A DNA stretch of 38,142 nucleotides from a virus: IMG/VR virus record IMGVR_UViG_3300025319_000059, positions 1-38,142 of that record; one strand, given 5' to 3'. This document shows, piece by piece, positions 1 through 7,499 of the stretch. Made by a program: the position numbers and the translations under genes. How positions within the stretch are numbered: the first letter of the stretch is position 1; every line of letters starts with the position of its first letter. Under the pieces are notes generated by a model. It ran no database searches. It saw only the letters and a list, made by a program, of their open reading frames with translations, and was not told the DNA's origin.

Positions 1-1030
1 CAGCCCCTGATACTCGGTAACAATTTCTCTGAGATCTTTAAGCATCTCGCCTATTACTGGCTTGTAATACTTGCCATCTTCTTTGAGAAACTCTTTTACA
101 AGATTAGGGTATTTTGAAGTTATTGTTGTGGGAATCTCCGTATATTTCTCCATCAGTGTTGCAAACCCCTCAACTGCTCTTTTCTTCAGCTTGTGAGTAG
201 TCTTGCCTCCCGGATAGTATTCAGTGTAAAGATTAGTTATTTCCTTCCGGAGTCCTTTGGTTTCAGGAGAATATATAGGATTGCCGTTTTTGGCCCATCC
301 CTTAACTTCCAATAATCTGTCGCTTATATTGTAAGCAGCATCCAGTAAATGACTGTCCTCATGGGCAGTAACTCCCAAATCATTCATTCCGTTAACTCTT
401 ACGTTGTATGTGTCGGAGTAAAAGACACCCAATGCGCGTCTCGGAGTATATTTCTCACCCAAAGTTCCCTTACCGATCATCTTAATATACTTATCGGTTA
501 ATGCTCTTGTTTTCTCAAATAACTTAAAATTAGAAGCTTCGGTTAATTCTGCAGGTATGTTTTCAAATTCACCTATTTTTCCTGTACCTGTACTTGCAGT
601 GCCTGTTGGAACACTTATTTTTTCTGTGGAAGGAGTGACAGGAGCTTCACCGCCGCCTTTTGCAACTTCGGCTTTTGCTTTTGTAGCGCCGACTGAAACA
701 GGAGTCCCACGTTTTGCACTGAAAGTGGCTCTTTTTTCAATTTGTTCTTTGAAGGATTTTTTAAAACTTTCATAATCTGCTCCGTCAATATCTCCGGCTT
801 TTATATTTTCGGATATACTTGTAAATATTTTATCAAACTTCAATGATAGAAGTCTAATATTTTTGCCAAACCCTTCTATATCTGTTGAGAAGATCAGATC
901 GTCAAAAGCTTTTTTAGCATCCCCTCCTACAGTTAATATTCCTTCCGGGGTTTTATACTGCCTTTCCTTGCCAACAATTTTATACAATGCACCCGGACCC
1001 TTGAAGTGGGCGCTTAGTTTGTCAGCTATC
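1..1030. repeat. Left copy of diverged end-to-end duplication
   Basis: This segment aligns along its whole length with 36957-38142. The first 60 bases are identical. After that, differences are scattered, mostly synonymous, at roughly one in ten bases by eye. The left copy lacks about 156 bases (52 codons) that the right copy has in the low-complexity part before GKIGEFENIPAE. Both copies keep the same reading frame and the HEDSH motif. An exact terminal repeat would be identical, so this is either two haplotypes of one gene overlapping at contig ends or two related genes. Confidence 0.9.
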
Positions 1031-3396
1031 TTAAGAATCTTGTTTGTCGGATCATCAATCTCTCCTCCTGAAACTTCTGCCTTTAGATCTTTGCTTACTT
1101 CATTAAGTGTTTGCTCCTGATAACTTTCCATTTCACCAATCAAATTATCAAAACTTGGCAGATCCGGATTACCTATAAGCGCATCTTCATGTAAAACTCT
1201 TGCTACTTCTATGTCTCCTGTAAATATTGCATCCTTAATTGTGTCCAAAAGTTCTGTTTTCTGTTTTTCTTCTTGTTTAGTTAGCTGCTTTTCCTTATTT
1301 ACTAACTCTTTTTGTTTTTTGGGTAAATCAAACTCAACTTTAGATTTTGATTCAATTTCCGCAATATCTCCGATATCTTTACTTGTTAGCCTGTCAGATG
1401 GTATCTTTTCAAGATCTGCCACTAGGGGATCCCCTTCCTGAACCTGAATAGGGGAGACTACCCCAGTAGGGGAGAGTGGGGGAGTGGTCTTAATTATTTT
1501 TGCATCTCCCCCTACTCCTTTAGGTTTCTTACCAAACATAAAATCTATAGCCTGTCTTATTTTCTCTGTTGGGGTTGTTGATGGTCTTAATGGATTTATA
1601 TCAGTTGTCGGGTCGGGTTTAAACTTCGCTGGCTGTAAAAATCCTTCCGTTTGTCCCAACATTTGTGCGGATTTCTTGTCTGGTAAATACCAACCTAAGA
1701 TATTTCCCTGAGCATCTTTGCCTTGAATTAACACCTGCTTAACACCCAAACCGCCTAATTCTTGTTCATAAACCTCACCAGGTAAGAATTTTCCTGTTCC
1801 TTGTTTAGCGGACTTTAACGCTGTTGCTTCATCAATTAAGCCCCCTACTCCTTTAGGTTGGGTGTAATCTATTGTTTTGGATACATTAATGGGAAACTCT
1901 TTTATGTTTGCATCAAATAGTGCTTCTGCTCTATTTCTACCATCTAAAACATCATAAGTAATTTTTCCATCTAATCCCTCAATTTCTCTTACAATTATTG
2001 GTTCAAGTTTTCCTTCTTTGTATTGGCTTACCACACTTTTTTTGAAGGATTCCCATTCTTTTCCTTGTTTTCTGTTAATATCTTCCAATTCCCAGTTAAT
2101 TTTACTTACAGGAACATATTTAATCCCTACTCCTTTAGGTTGGGTGGGGAGTAATTCTGTCACTTTTTTAGCTTCAGGAACTTCTGGTTTTGGTTTTCTT
2201 TCTAGTAGTTTTTCTTTCTCTTTAGCAGTAAATATATCTGGTTGTTTTCTGTCTGGTTGTTCTTTTTTTGTAGTTATTTCTGATTCAATTCCGGAAAGTA
2301 AACTCTTTGGTTTCTCAGGAACAGCGGGAGCTTTTACTTCTACGCCCACTTTACCTAATTTACTCTGTATAAAATCATAGGCGGCAGCATACTTTTTATC
2401 TATCACTCCGGCATTAGAAAGGATGTCATATGCAGTTTGCAGTTCTTTTCTTTTAATTAAGTTTTCGGGTTTTGGATTGGATGTAAAAGTGTCCGGAAGT
2501 TCTTTTATTTTTCTTCTGAAAGCTTCGCTTATTTCCCTTAAGGTAGCGTTAGGCTTTACATCAAGGACTTTACTTACTTTACTGATTTCCTCAGCTTTTA
2601 AATTAAGGGATCCAAGCTTTTTTCTGGCAAAAGGCTCAACAAACATGGTAGCCAAAAATACAATATCTATCGCTTCGGCCAATTTAACATTATCCGTAAA
2701 CACTTCTCCGAACCCCGGCTGGTTATTTATACCCTTTAACGGAGTTTCAAGTAACTCTCCTGCACTTATTTTTCCCTGTAAATACTGCCTTACGCCCTTC
2801 CATGAGTTAAGTCCGGTTCCTATCAGTGGAGCAGCCAGATTTGCTCTCCAAGCTACATTGAGTATGCCTACTCCGTTTTTCAATAATGTACTTGCATATT
2901 CCTTCGGTTTAATCGGTTTTCCTATTGCTGCCCTATAAACCATATAAGCAGGGGTTAGTTTGCCAATACCTTCAATTTCACCAACCGCCTTAGCTGTATC
3001 TTCTACATACTGGATTGCTGGCGCAAAATCACTGACAAACTTTTTGGGTAATTGAGGTATCCCTTCTTTCAGCCTTTGAACTCCTCCCTTAAAGCCTCCT
3101 GGAACTTCAGTAAGGGGATTGTATGTTACATAAGGCTTTACTTTTTCAAACAAGGGCTGAATTTTAATACCGCTTAGTTTACTTGCTACAGTATCAGATA
3201 TTTGCTTGAAAAGACTTCCGGCTTTCTCTTTAAAGCCTGATTTTTTTTCAGCTTGGGGTTGTTCCGTAAATAATAACTTGTTACGTCTTTCCTGAAAACT
3301 ATTCCCTCCTGAAGTTGATTGTACAAAAGGCGTGGGCGTAAGGTTTTCTCCTCCACCTATTAGCTGGTTACGTCTTTCCTGAAAAGAGGGTTGCAT
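1..3396 (-). CDS. Giant polyvalent virion protein, N-terminal 1132 residues (3' end off window)
   Basis: The frame is open from an ATG at 3396 to the left edge, with no stop in the window. In order I see: two N-terminal SFQERRN motifs; a helical hydrophobic stretch near 165-250; a J-domain-like helix pair (about 276-328) with Leu-Pro-Asp at 300-302 where active J domains have His-Pro-Asp; a ParB/sulfiredoxin-like domain (about 425-505) with DGRNRAEA at 485-492; a charged linker holding three PKGVG motifs; and a zincin motif HEDSH at 1012-1016, with a candidate third ligand Glu1076. Long chains of unrelated domains are typical of phage polyvalent proteins injected with the DNA. The region from residue 804 on is homologous to the partial gene at the right edge, which probably supplies the missing C-terminus. 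It starts 8 nt after the preceding stop with no clear Shine-Dalgarno. Function beyond the domain calls is inferred. Confidence 0.8.
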   Translation of the reverse strand, partial: MQPSFQERRNQLIGGGENLTPTPFVQSTSGGNSFQERRNKLLFTEQPQAEKKSGFKEKAGSLFKQISDTVASKLSGIKIQPLFEKVKPYVTYNPLTEVPGGFKGGVQRLKEGIPQLPKKFVSDFAPAIQYVEDTAKAVGEIEGIGKLTPAYMVYRAAIGKPIKPKEYASTLLKNGVGILNVAWRANLAAPLIGTGLNSWKGVRQYLQGKISAGELLETPLKGINNQPGFGEVFTDNVKLAEAIDIVFLATMFVEPFARKKLGSLNLKAEEISKVSKVLDVKPNATLREISEAFRRKIKELPDTFTSNPKPENLIKRKELQTAYDILSNAGVIDKKYAAAYDFIQSKLGKVGVEVKAPAVPEKPKSLLSGIESEITTKKEQPDRKQPDIFTAKEKEKLLERKPKPEVPEAKKVTELLPTQPKGVGIKYVPVSKINWELEDINRKQGKEWESFKKSVVSQYKEGKLEPIIVREIEGLDGKITYDVLDGRNRAEALFDANIKEFPINVSKTIDYTQPKGVGGLIDEATALKSAKQGTGKFLPGEVYEQELGGLGVKQVLIQGKDAQGNILGWYLPDKKSAQMLGQTEGFLQPAKFKPDPTTDINPLRPSTTPTEKIRQAIDFMFGKKPKGVGGDAKIIKTTPPLSPTGVVSPIQVQEGDPLVADLEKIPSDRLTSKDIGDIAEIESKSKVEFDLPKKQKELVNKEKQLTKQEEKQKTELLDTIKDAIFTGDIEVARVLHEDALIGNPDLPSFDNLIGEMESYQEQTLNEVSKDLKAEVSGGEIDDPTNKILKIADKLSAHFKGPGALYKIVGKERQYKTPEGILTVGGDAKKAFDDLIFSTDIEGFGKNIRLLSLKFDKIFTSISENIKAGDIDGADYESFKKSFKEQIEKRATFSAKRGTPVSVGATKAKAEVAKGGGEAPVTPSTEKISVPTGTASTGTGKIGEFENIPAELTEASNFKLFEKTRALTDKYIKMIGKGTLGEKYTPRRALGVFYSDTYNVRVNGMNDLGVTAHEDSHLLDAAYNISDRLLEVKGWAKNGNPIYSPETKGLRKEITNLYTEYYPGGKTTHKLKKRAVEGFATLMEKYTEIPTTITSKYPNLVKEFLKEDGKYYKPVIGEMLKDLREIVTEYQGL
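1510..2146 (-). repeat. Three in-frame copies of a 17-22 nt repeat encoding PKGVG
   Basis: The plus-strand 17-mer ccctactcctttaggtt occurs at 1510-1526, 1843-1859 and 2125-2141. The last two copies continue identically for five more bases (to 1864 and 2146). All three lie in the same frame of the polyvalent gene and give Pro-Lys-Gly-Val-Gly, twice preceded by Thr-Gln. The copies sit in linkers around the ParB-like domain, so they look like inserted short repeats tolerated between domains. Origin is unknown. Confidence 0.75.
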
Positions 3397-3404
3397 AATC
3401 TATC

Positions 3405-4682
3405 TTAAATATATGGCGCATATTCCGGATAAGCTTGTACGGCTTCTTCTCTTGTATAAAGTTTGTTTTTTATATCATCCTTAATTTGATTGACATTAGC
3501 TTTATCCCCGGAAGTTAAAGATTCAACCCCTCCTGCTTTGCTTACTCCGAAGATCTTATTCAGTTGTTCCGAAGATTCACTGGCAGGTCCCCAATCATCA
3601 TTTTGATGGAAAGTATTATAAACCGAAAGGACCTCATCTTTTGAAAAGACTCCGACATACTTTTTAGCAAGTTCTGTCAAATTCATCCAATTGGAGACAT
3701 CTGTCTTTAGTTTTTGCAGGTTTTTACTTCCTAACTCTCCTCCGCCCCCGGATCCGCCTCCAACTTTCCCTAGTGAAGTTGTATTTATAATATTTCCTGT
3801 ATTTACATCAACAATGGATAATGTTACGTTTCCATTATCGTCTGTATTATCAAATACTTGGGGTTTGATAGCCTCCTGTTTTTGCTTGTCTGCAATTCCT
3901 TGAATCAAAGAAGTGGGAATCCCTGTTGCAACCGCATAACTGGCAATATCTTCTCCTGTTGCATTAGTCAATCCTCCGGCAGAAAGAAGCGAATTAAAAA
4001 CACTCAGTTGGTTTTTATAAGCTTCATTGCTTATATCATATTGCTTCATAGCCAAATTGACCTTAATTTCAGCATCAGCTAACTTCATGGCTCTTTCATT
4101 TTGAAGCGTTGTAGCATCATCATTATACTTTTCGTTTATCTTTGCTATTTTACCCACCCTTGTTGCTTCAGAATAAAAAGGATTGTCATTGACGATTGCT
4201 ACCGCTTCATCTCTTGCTTTTTGTTTCGCCGTTATTTCCTCATTTAACTTCTGGATCTCAGGGCTTTTGTAACTGCTTTCATAAATTGCATTTAAGTCTA
4301 TTGTTGGTTGTGTCAATCCGAATCCTGCTCTAGCACCCATCCCGGTTCCAACTCCGTATTCTGCTGCCAATTCAGCCGCCCTCGGTCCGTTTGCCGCATT
4401 TCTGGCATCTGTGGGGTTATAACCTTTAGATATTAATGCCTGTTCCAAAGCACTTGACCCTCCACCTCCACCCGGAGACACAGGCTGAGCAGTTGCCTGT
4501 GTCTGTATGGGGGAAGGAACTAAAGATGGTTGTGTAGCTTGCAAAACTCCTGTTTTACCAACAGCATAAGCAGCATTTCCCTTGCCTTGACCGCCTGTTG
4601 CATTATAATCGGCAATCAATTCCGGATCTTGCCAGCCAGTATAGCCTGGATAAGCTTGTCTTATTTGTTGTGCAGTAGCCAT
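3405..4682 (-). CDS. Virion-associated protein of unknown fold, Gly-rich linkers and coiled coil
   Basis: A 425-residue protein. The N-terminus (MATAQQIRQAYPGYTGWQDP) is followed by a Gln/Pro/Ala-rich stretch and a Gly run near 72-77. A long charged helix, probably coiled coil, spans about 140-215. A second Gly/Ser linker lies near 305-315, with a charged C-terminal helical domain after it. Its ATG directly follows the TAA of the adaptor-like gene, and the giant polyvalent gene begins 8 nt after its own stop. This places it among late structural genes. Position and composition suggest an internal virion or ejection protein, or a chaperone of the polyvalent protein. I do not recognise the family. 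Confidence 0.7.
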   Translation of the reverse strand: MATAQQIRQAYPGYTGWQDPELIADYNATGGQGKGNAAYAVGKTGVLQATQPSLVPSPIQTQATAQPVSPGGGGGSSALEQALISKGYNPTDARNAANGPRAAELAAEYGVGTGMGARAGFGLTQPTIDLNAIYESSYKSPEIQKLNEEITAKQKARDEAVAIVNDNPFYSEATRVGKIAKINEKYNDDATTLQNERAMKLADAEIKVNLAMKQYDISNEAYKNQLSVFNSLLSAGGLTNATGEDIASYAVATGIPTSLIQGIADKQKQEAIKPQVFDNTDDNGNVTLSIVDVNTGNIINTTSLGKVGGGSGGGGELGSKNLQKLKTDVSNWMNLTELAKKYVGVFSKDEVLSVYNTFHQNDDWGPASESSEQLNKIFGVSKAGGVESLTSGDKANVNQIKDDIKNKLYTREEAVQAYPEYAPYI

Positions 4683-5366
4683 TTATATTGAGAATTTACC
4701 TATTTCTCCTACTTGTTTTCCATAATAATTAGGAATATCAAATTGCGGATGGTCTTTACGTTGATCTCTTTGTTGTCTCTGGAGGACTTTTCTGAAGATT
4801 CTGCTTAAAATATTGGTAGCTTCTGATTCTTCTGCCTGTGAAAGTTTTTTATCAATTTTTGCAATAGCCACACTTAATGCCTTTTTAACAATAGCTTCGT
4901 TTCCAGAATCGTCATGGTCCGAAAAGATTGTCTTATCTCCACTTGCAGATAGTTGAGTAGCCTGTATAGAACCCCAAATATCAAAATTGTCAGTTCCTGT
5001 CCCAGGAGTAGGGAAAATAAATATCTGCCTGCCAAAATCCGCAAAAATTCGGGTATTAGTATCTGTGGAATTATTTAATTTATAATCAAGCCAGTCCTCA
5101 AAAGCTTTTCTGTCATATTCTTTATCATCTATGATAATCCGGCTTATAGAATCTGTCCTAAAGTCCGTTGGATAGTCATAGTAGTAGTCTCCGTTTGTAG
5201 AAGTATACTTGTCTCTTTCAAGCTGGGGCCAAAGATAAAGCGAAGTAGCCCATAAATGAGCATCTTTAATCAAAGTTTGAATACGCGCAGTCGGGAAAAG
5301 AGTACTGTTGGTACTTGCCATTAAGCGAGCAAGTAATTCTGTCTGCATTTCGGAGTATGTTTGCAT
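4683..5366 (-). CDS. Head-tail adaptor-like protein (podovirus connector)
   Basis: A 227-residue protein. It begins with a helical segment (MQTYSEMQTELLARLMAS) and an helix carrying WATSLYLWPQLERDKY. Next comes a beta segment ending in a YYDYPTDFR turn, then RQIFIFPTPG. The C-terminal half is helical and charged, and tolerates repeated Arg/Gln. This order (helix, W-x-L, Y-x-Y-P-x-D-F, beta hairpin with IFPTPG, helical C-terminus) resembles the adaptor proteins that sit under the portal in SU10/P22-like podoviruses. It lies between tail and internal-protein genes, as expected. The call rests on pattern resemblance only. Its stop abuts the next ATG. Confidence 0.55.
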   Translation of the reverse strand: MQTYSEMQTELLARLMASTNSTLFPTARIQTLIKDAHLWATSLYLWPQLERDKYTSTNGDYYYDYPTDFRTDSISRIIIDDKEYDRKAFEDWLDYKLNNSTDTNTRIFADFGRQIFIFPTPGTGTDNFDIWGSIQATQLSASGDKTIFSDHDDSGNEAIVKKALSVAIAKIDKKLSQAEESEATNILSRIFRKVLQRQQRDQRKDHPQFDIPNYYGKQVGEIGKFSI

Positions 5367-5405
5367 ATTCTTATTCTAATTACTTTATTATGATTTGTCT
5401 AACAA

Positions 5406-6032
5406 TTATTTACCTAAAATAATGTAAGTTAATGATGTATCAACAACTTCAGCAGTTAAATTATCTAACAGGTGTCTGCAAAATTGCAATTTAGCGGTGT
5501 GATCTCCTTTTATAACAGTAACAAGCGTTGATGCAGACCAAAACGGCCTGCATCTGGTAAAACCAGCATCACTTGTGTCATGCCAATATAAAACAGAGTT
5601 AAAGCCATAAGTAGAATTAGGATAGAGAACACCATTTATATTTAGTCCGATAAACACCCTGATAATCCCTTCATTGGCCCAATCAGAAGCCCCTGCGGAG
5701 GCAGAACATAAAAACAAAACTCTTGTATCTCTGTCTGTTGAGAAAGTTAAAGTAGTGCTAGTCAAATCAACAAAAGCTGTTGATGTTGTCATTCTTGAGT
5801 TACCATAACTTTCAACACTGTCTATTGTAAAGTTATTAACTGATACCAAACCCTTACTGTCAATCACGCTTCCCTTAACACCAGTCGTATTTATTCTTTC
5901 GTTGATAACTTCAGTTGCAACTATATTAGTAAAAATCGGTTTATCCTCAACTTCAATCGGGAAGTAAACCTTATCTTTTTCTTCTGTTTTGTTTGATTCC
6001 GGTTTATAAGTTTCTATTAAATTATCTTCCAT
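5406..6032 (-). CDS. Beta-rich virion appendage protein, unknown family
   Basis: About 208 residues from the ATG at 6032. A TTG at 6041 would add three residues and overlap the preceding gene by 8 nt, and I prefer the ATG. The first ~60 residues are charged and likely flexible. From about residue 70 the protein alternates short Ser/Thr-rich beta strands (RMTTSTAFVDLTSTTLTFS, RVLFLCSASAGASDW, GIIRVFIGLNINGVLYP), a pattern typical of jelly-roll trimeric tips on phage fibres. It follows the nozzle-like gene immediately and precedes the adaptor-like gene. A receptor-binding or fibre-tip role is plausible but not shown. Confidence 0.6.
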   Translation of the reverse strand: MEDNLIETYKPESNKTEEKDKVYFPIEVEDKPIFTNIVATEVINERINTTGVKGSVIDSKGLVSVNNFTIDSVESYGNSRMTTSTAFVDLTSTTLTFSTDRDTRVLFLCSASAGASDWANEGIIRVFIGLNINGVLYPNSTYGFNSVLYWHDTSDAGFTRCRPFWSASTLVTVIKGDHTAKLQFCRHLLDNLTAEVVDTSLTYIILGK

Positions 6033-6033
6033 G

Positions 6034-7485
6034 TTATTCAAAAAATACTTCTATAGGCGGATAAACTTCCGGGGATGTACTTCCTGTTGGTGTTAAAGTT
6101 ATCTGAAATTCAAAAATCTTTCCTTCGGCCCCGACAAAAAATACCGCTTCTGTTTCGCCTACTGCATTAAAGGTTGTTCCTCCTCCTTCAAGTCTTGCAG
6201 AAGTCCATGAACTTGCTTTGTTTATTTTATACTTAAGGGAAATACTTGTTCCGGAAGCAATCGGCTTTGTAGATAACCTTACAGAGTGCCAATTTATAGT
6301 CTTATTCGGATATCCGGGAGGAGCTTTTAATTCCAGTGATTCATAAACAGCCGCTTTTTTAGTTTGGGCATAATCTATTACTTGAAGTTTATAATTATAT
6401 CCAATCCCTGTAGGCTGCCTGTAAGAAACAAAGATACCGCTTGTCCACTTTCTGACGGAGTAAATATAGTCACAATCCAATGGATAATCCAAATTAAGAA
6501 CATAAGGTGAGTTTTTATTTTTCCGGCCAAAAGTATAAATTCCATTTGAACTGCGGTCCTGAGCATAAGTATCAGTATCAAACATTCCGAAAAGAGCTAA
6601 ACTTCCATCTACATCAGTGTTTTCCATACTACCAAAAAGTCCTCCTGTTGCATCTACAGGAAAGGAAGTAATAGGAACAGTACTTACAAAATCTGATGAG
6701 TAAATCTGGGAATTAGTATTAGGAGCTAAAGAATATTCACCTAAAAGTAATTTTAAATCCGTATCTACCAAAGATTTTATATTATCAATTGGAATAGTGG
6801 TTTTTTTATTCCACGATAGAGAAACTGTGTCCCACAAAAATAATTCCGAATTGCTTAAATCATTAGCGTAGGATGCTCCTATTAGAGCATAACCTTCTCT
6901 ATCAAGAAGTGAATTTGAAATTAAATTTTTACCCAAATCAAGGGCATTAGTAGTATATGAGCTGTCATACGCAATCATACCTATATATCTGCCGTTACAA
7001 AAAAGCAAATTACCGTTAATCCATCTCATTGTATGGTTTGAACTATCAGTTATGTTTTTTGGGTAACCACCTGTTGCATCCACATCACTCCAATTTGCAA
7101 GTCCGGGAATCTCTTTGCGGTGAATCGTATTAACTGCAACCCAGTAAATGTAGCTTTTTCCGTCACTTTCATGCCCTATTCCCACCCCTGTTAATCCAAG
7201 CATATTAGAAGCATGGGTATATACCAAAGTAGCTTGCCAATCATCTGCAATCTGATATATTTTAGAAGATCCGAAAGCATACATATTAAAATCAGGAGCA
7301 GGAAGAAGGTGTGAAATATATTCGGTAATAGGAGTATCAAGGTCAACAAAAGCCTGTTGGCAGGATAATGAATCAGTTTTTTTTTCTTTATCAAGCGCGG
7401 ATCCGAATTTAAAAGATCCGGTAATACCTTTTTCATCAAAATCTGAAATACCACCCCTGAAAGATTTTATAATGTAGCTGCTCAT
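6034..7485 (-). CDS. Tail nozzle / beta-propeller-like virion protein
   Basis: A 483-residue protein. The N-terminus (SFRGGISDFDEKGITGSFKFGSALD) is a form common at the start of phage tail-tube or nozzle proteins. Repeated blade-like segments follow, with Trp/Tyr-rich strands (MYAFGSSKIYQIADDW, YIYWVAVNTIHR, TMRWINGNLLFCNG, ELFLWDTVSLSWNKK), consistent with a beta-propeller. The C-terminal 100 residues (SVRLSTKPIASGTSISLKY onwards) look like a separate beta-sandwich. In podoviruses such a protein forms the nozzle below the adaptor, which suits its place near the adaptor-like gene. The start at 7485 has no strong Shine-Dalgarno. Confidence 0.55.
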   Translation of the reverse strand: MSSYIIKSFRGGISDFDEKGITGSFKFGSALDKEKKTDSLSCQQAFVDLDTPITEYISHLLPAPDFNMYAFGSSKIYQIADDWQATLVYTHASNMLGLTGVGIGHESDGKSYIYWVAVNTIHRKEIPGLANWSDVDATGGYPKNITDSSNHTMRWINGNLLFCNGRYIGMIAYDSSYTTNALDLGKNLISNSLLDREGYALIGASYANDLSNSELFLWDTVSLSWNKKTTIPIDNIKSLVDTDLKLLLGEYSLAPNTNSQIYSSDFVSTVPITSFPVDATGGLFGSMENTDVDGSLALFGMFDTDTYAQDRSSNGIYTFGRKNKNSPYVLNLDYPLDCDYIYSVRKWTSGIFVSYRQPTGIGYNYKLQVIDYAQTKKAAVYESLELKAPPGYPNKTINWHSVRLSTKPIASGTSISLKYKINKASSWTSARLEGGGTTFNAVGETEAVFFVGAEGKIFEFQITLTPTGSTSPEVYPPIEVFFE

Positions 7486-7499
7486 ATATTTATTTTACA

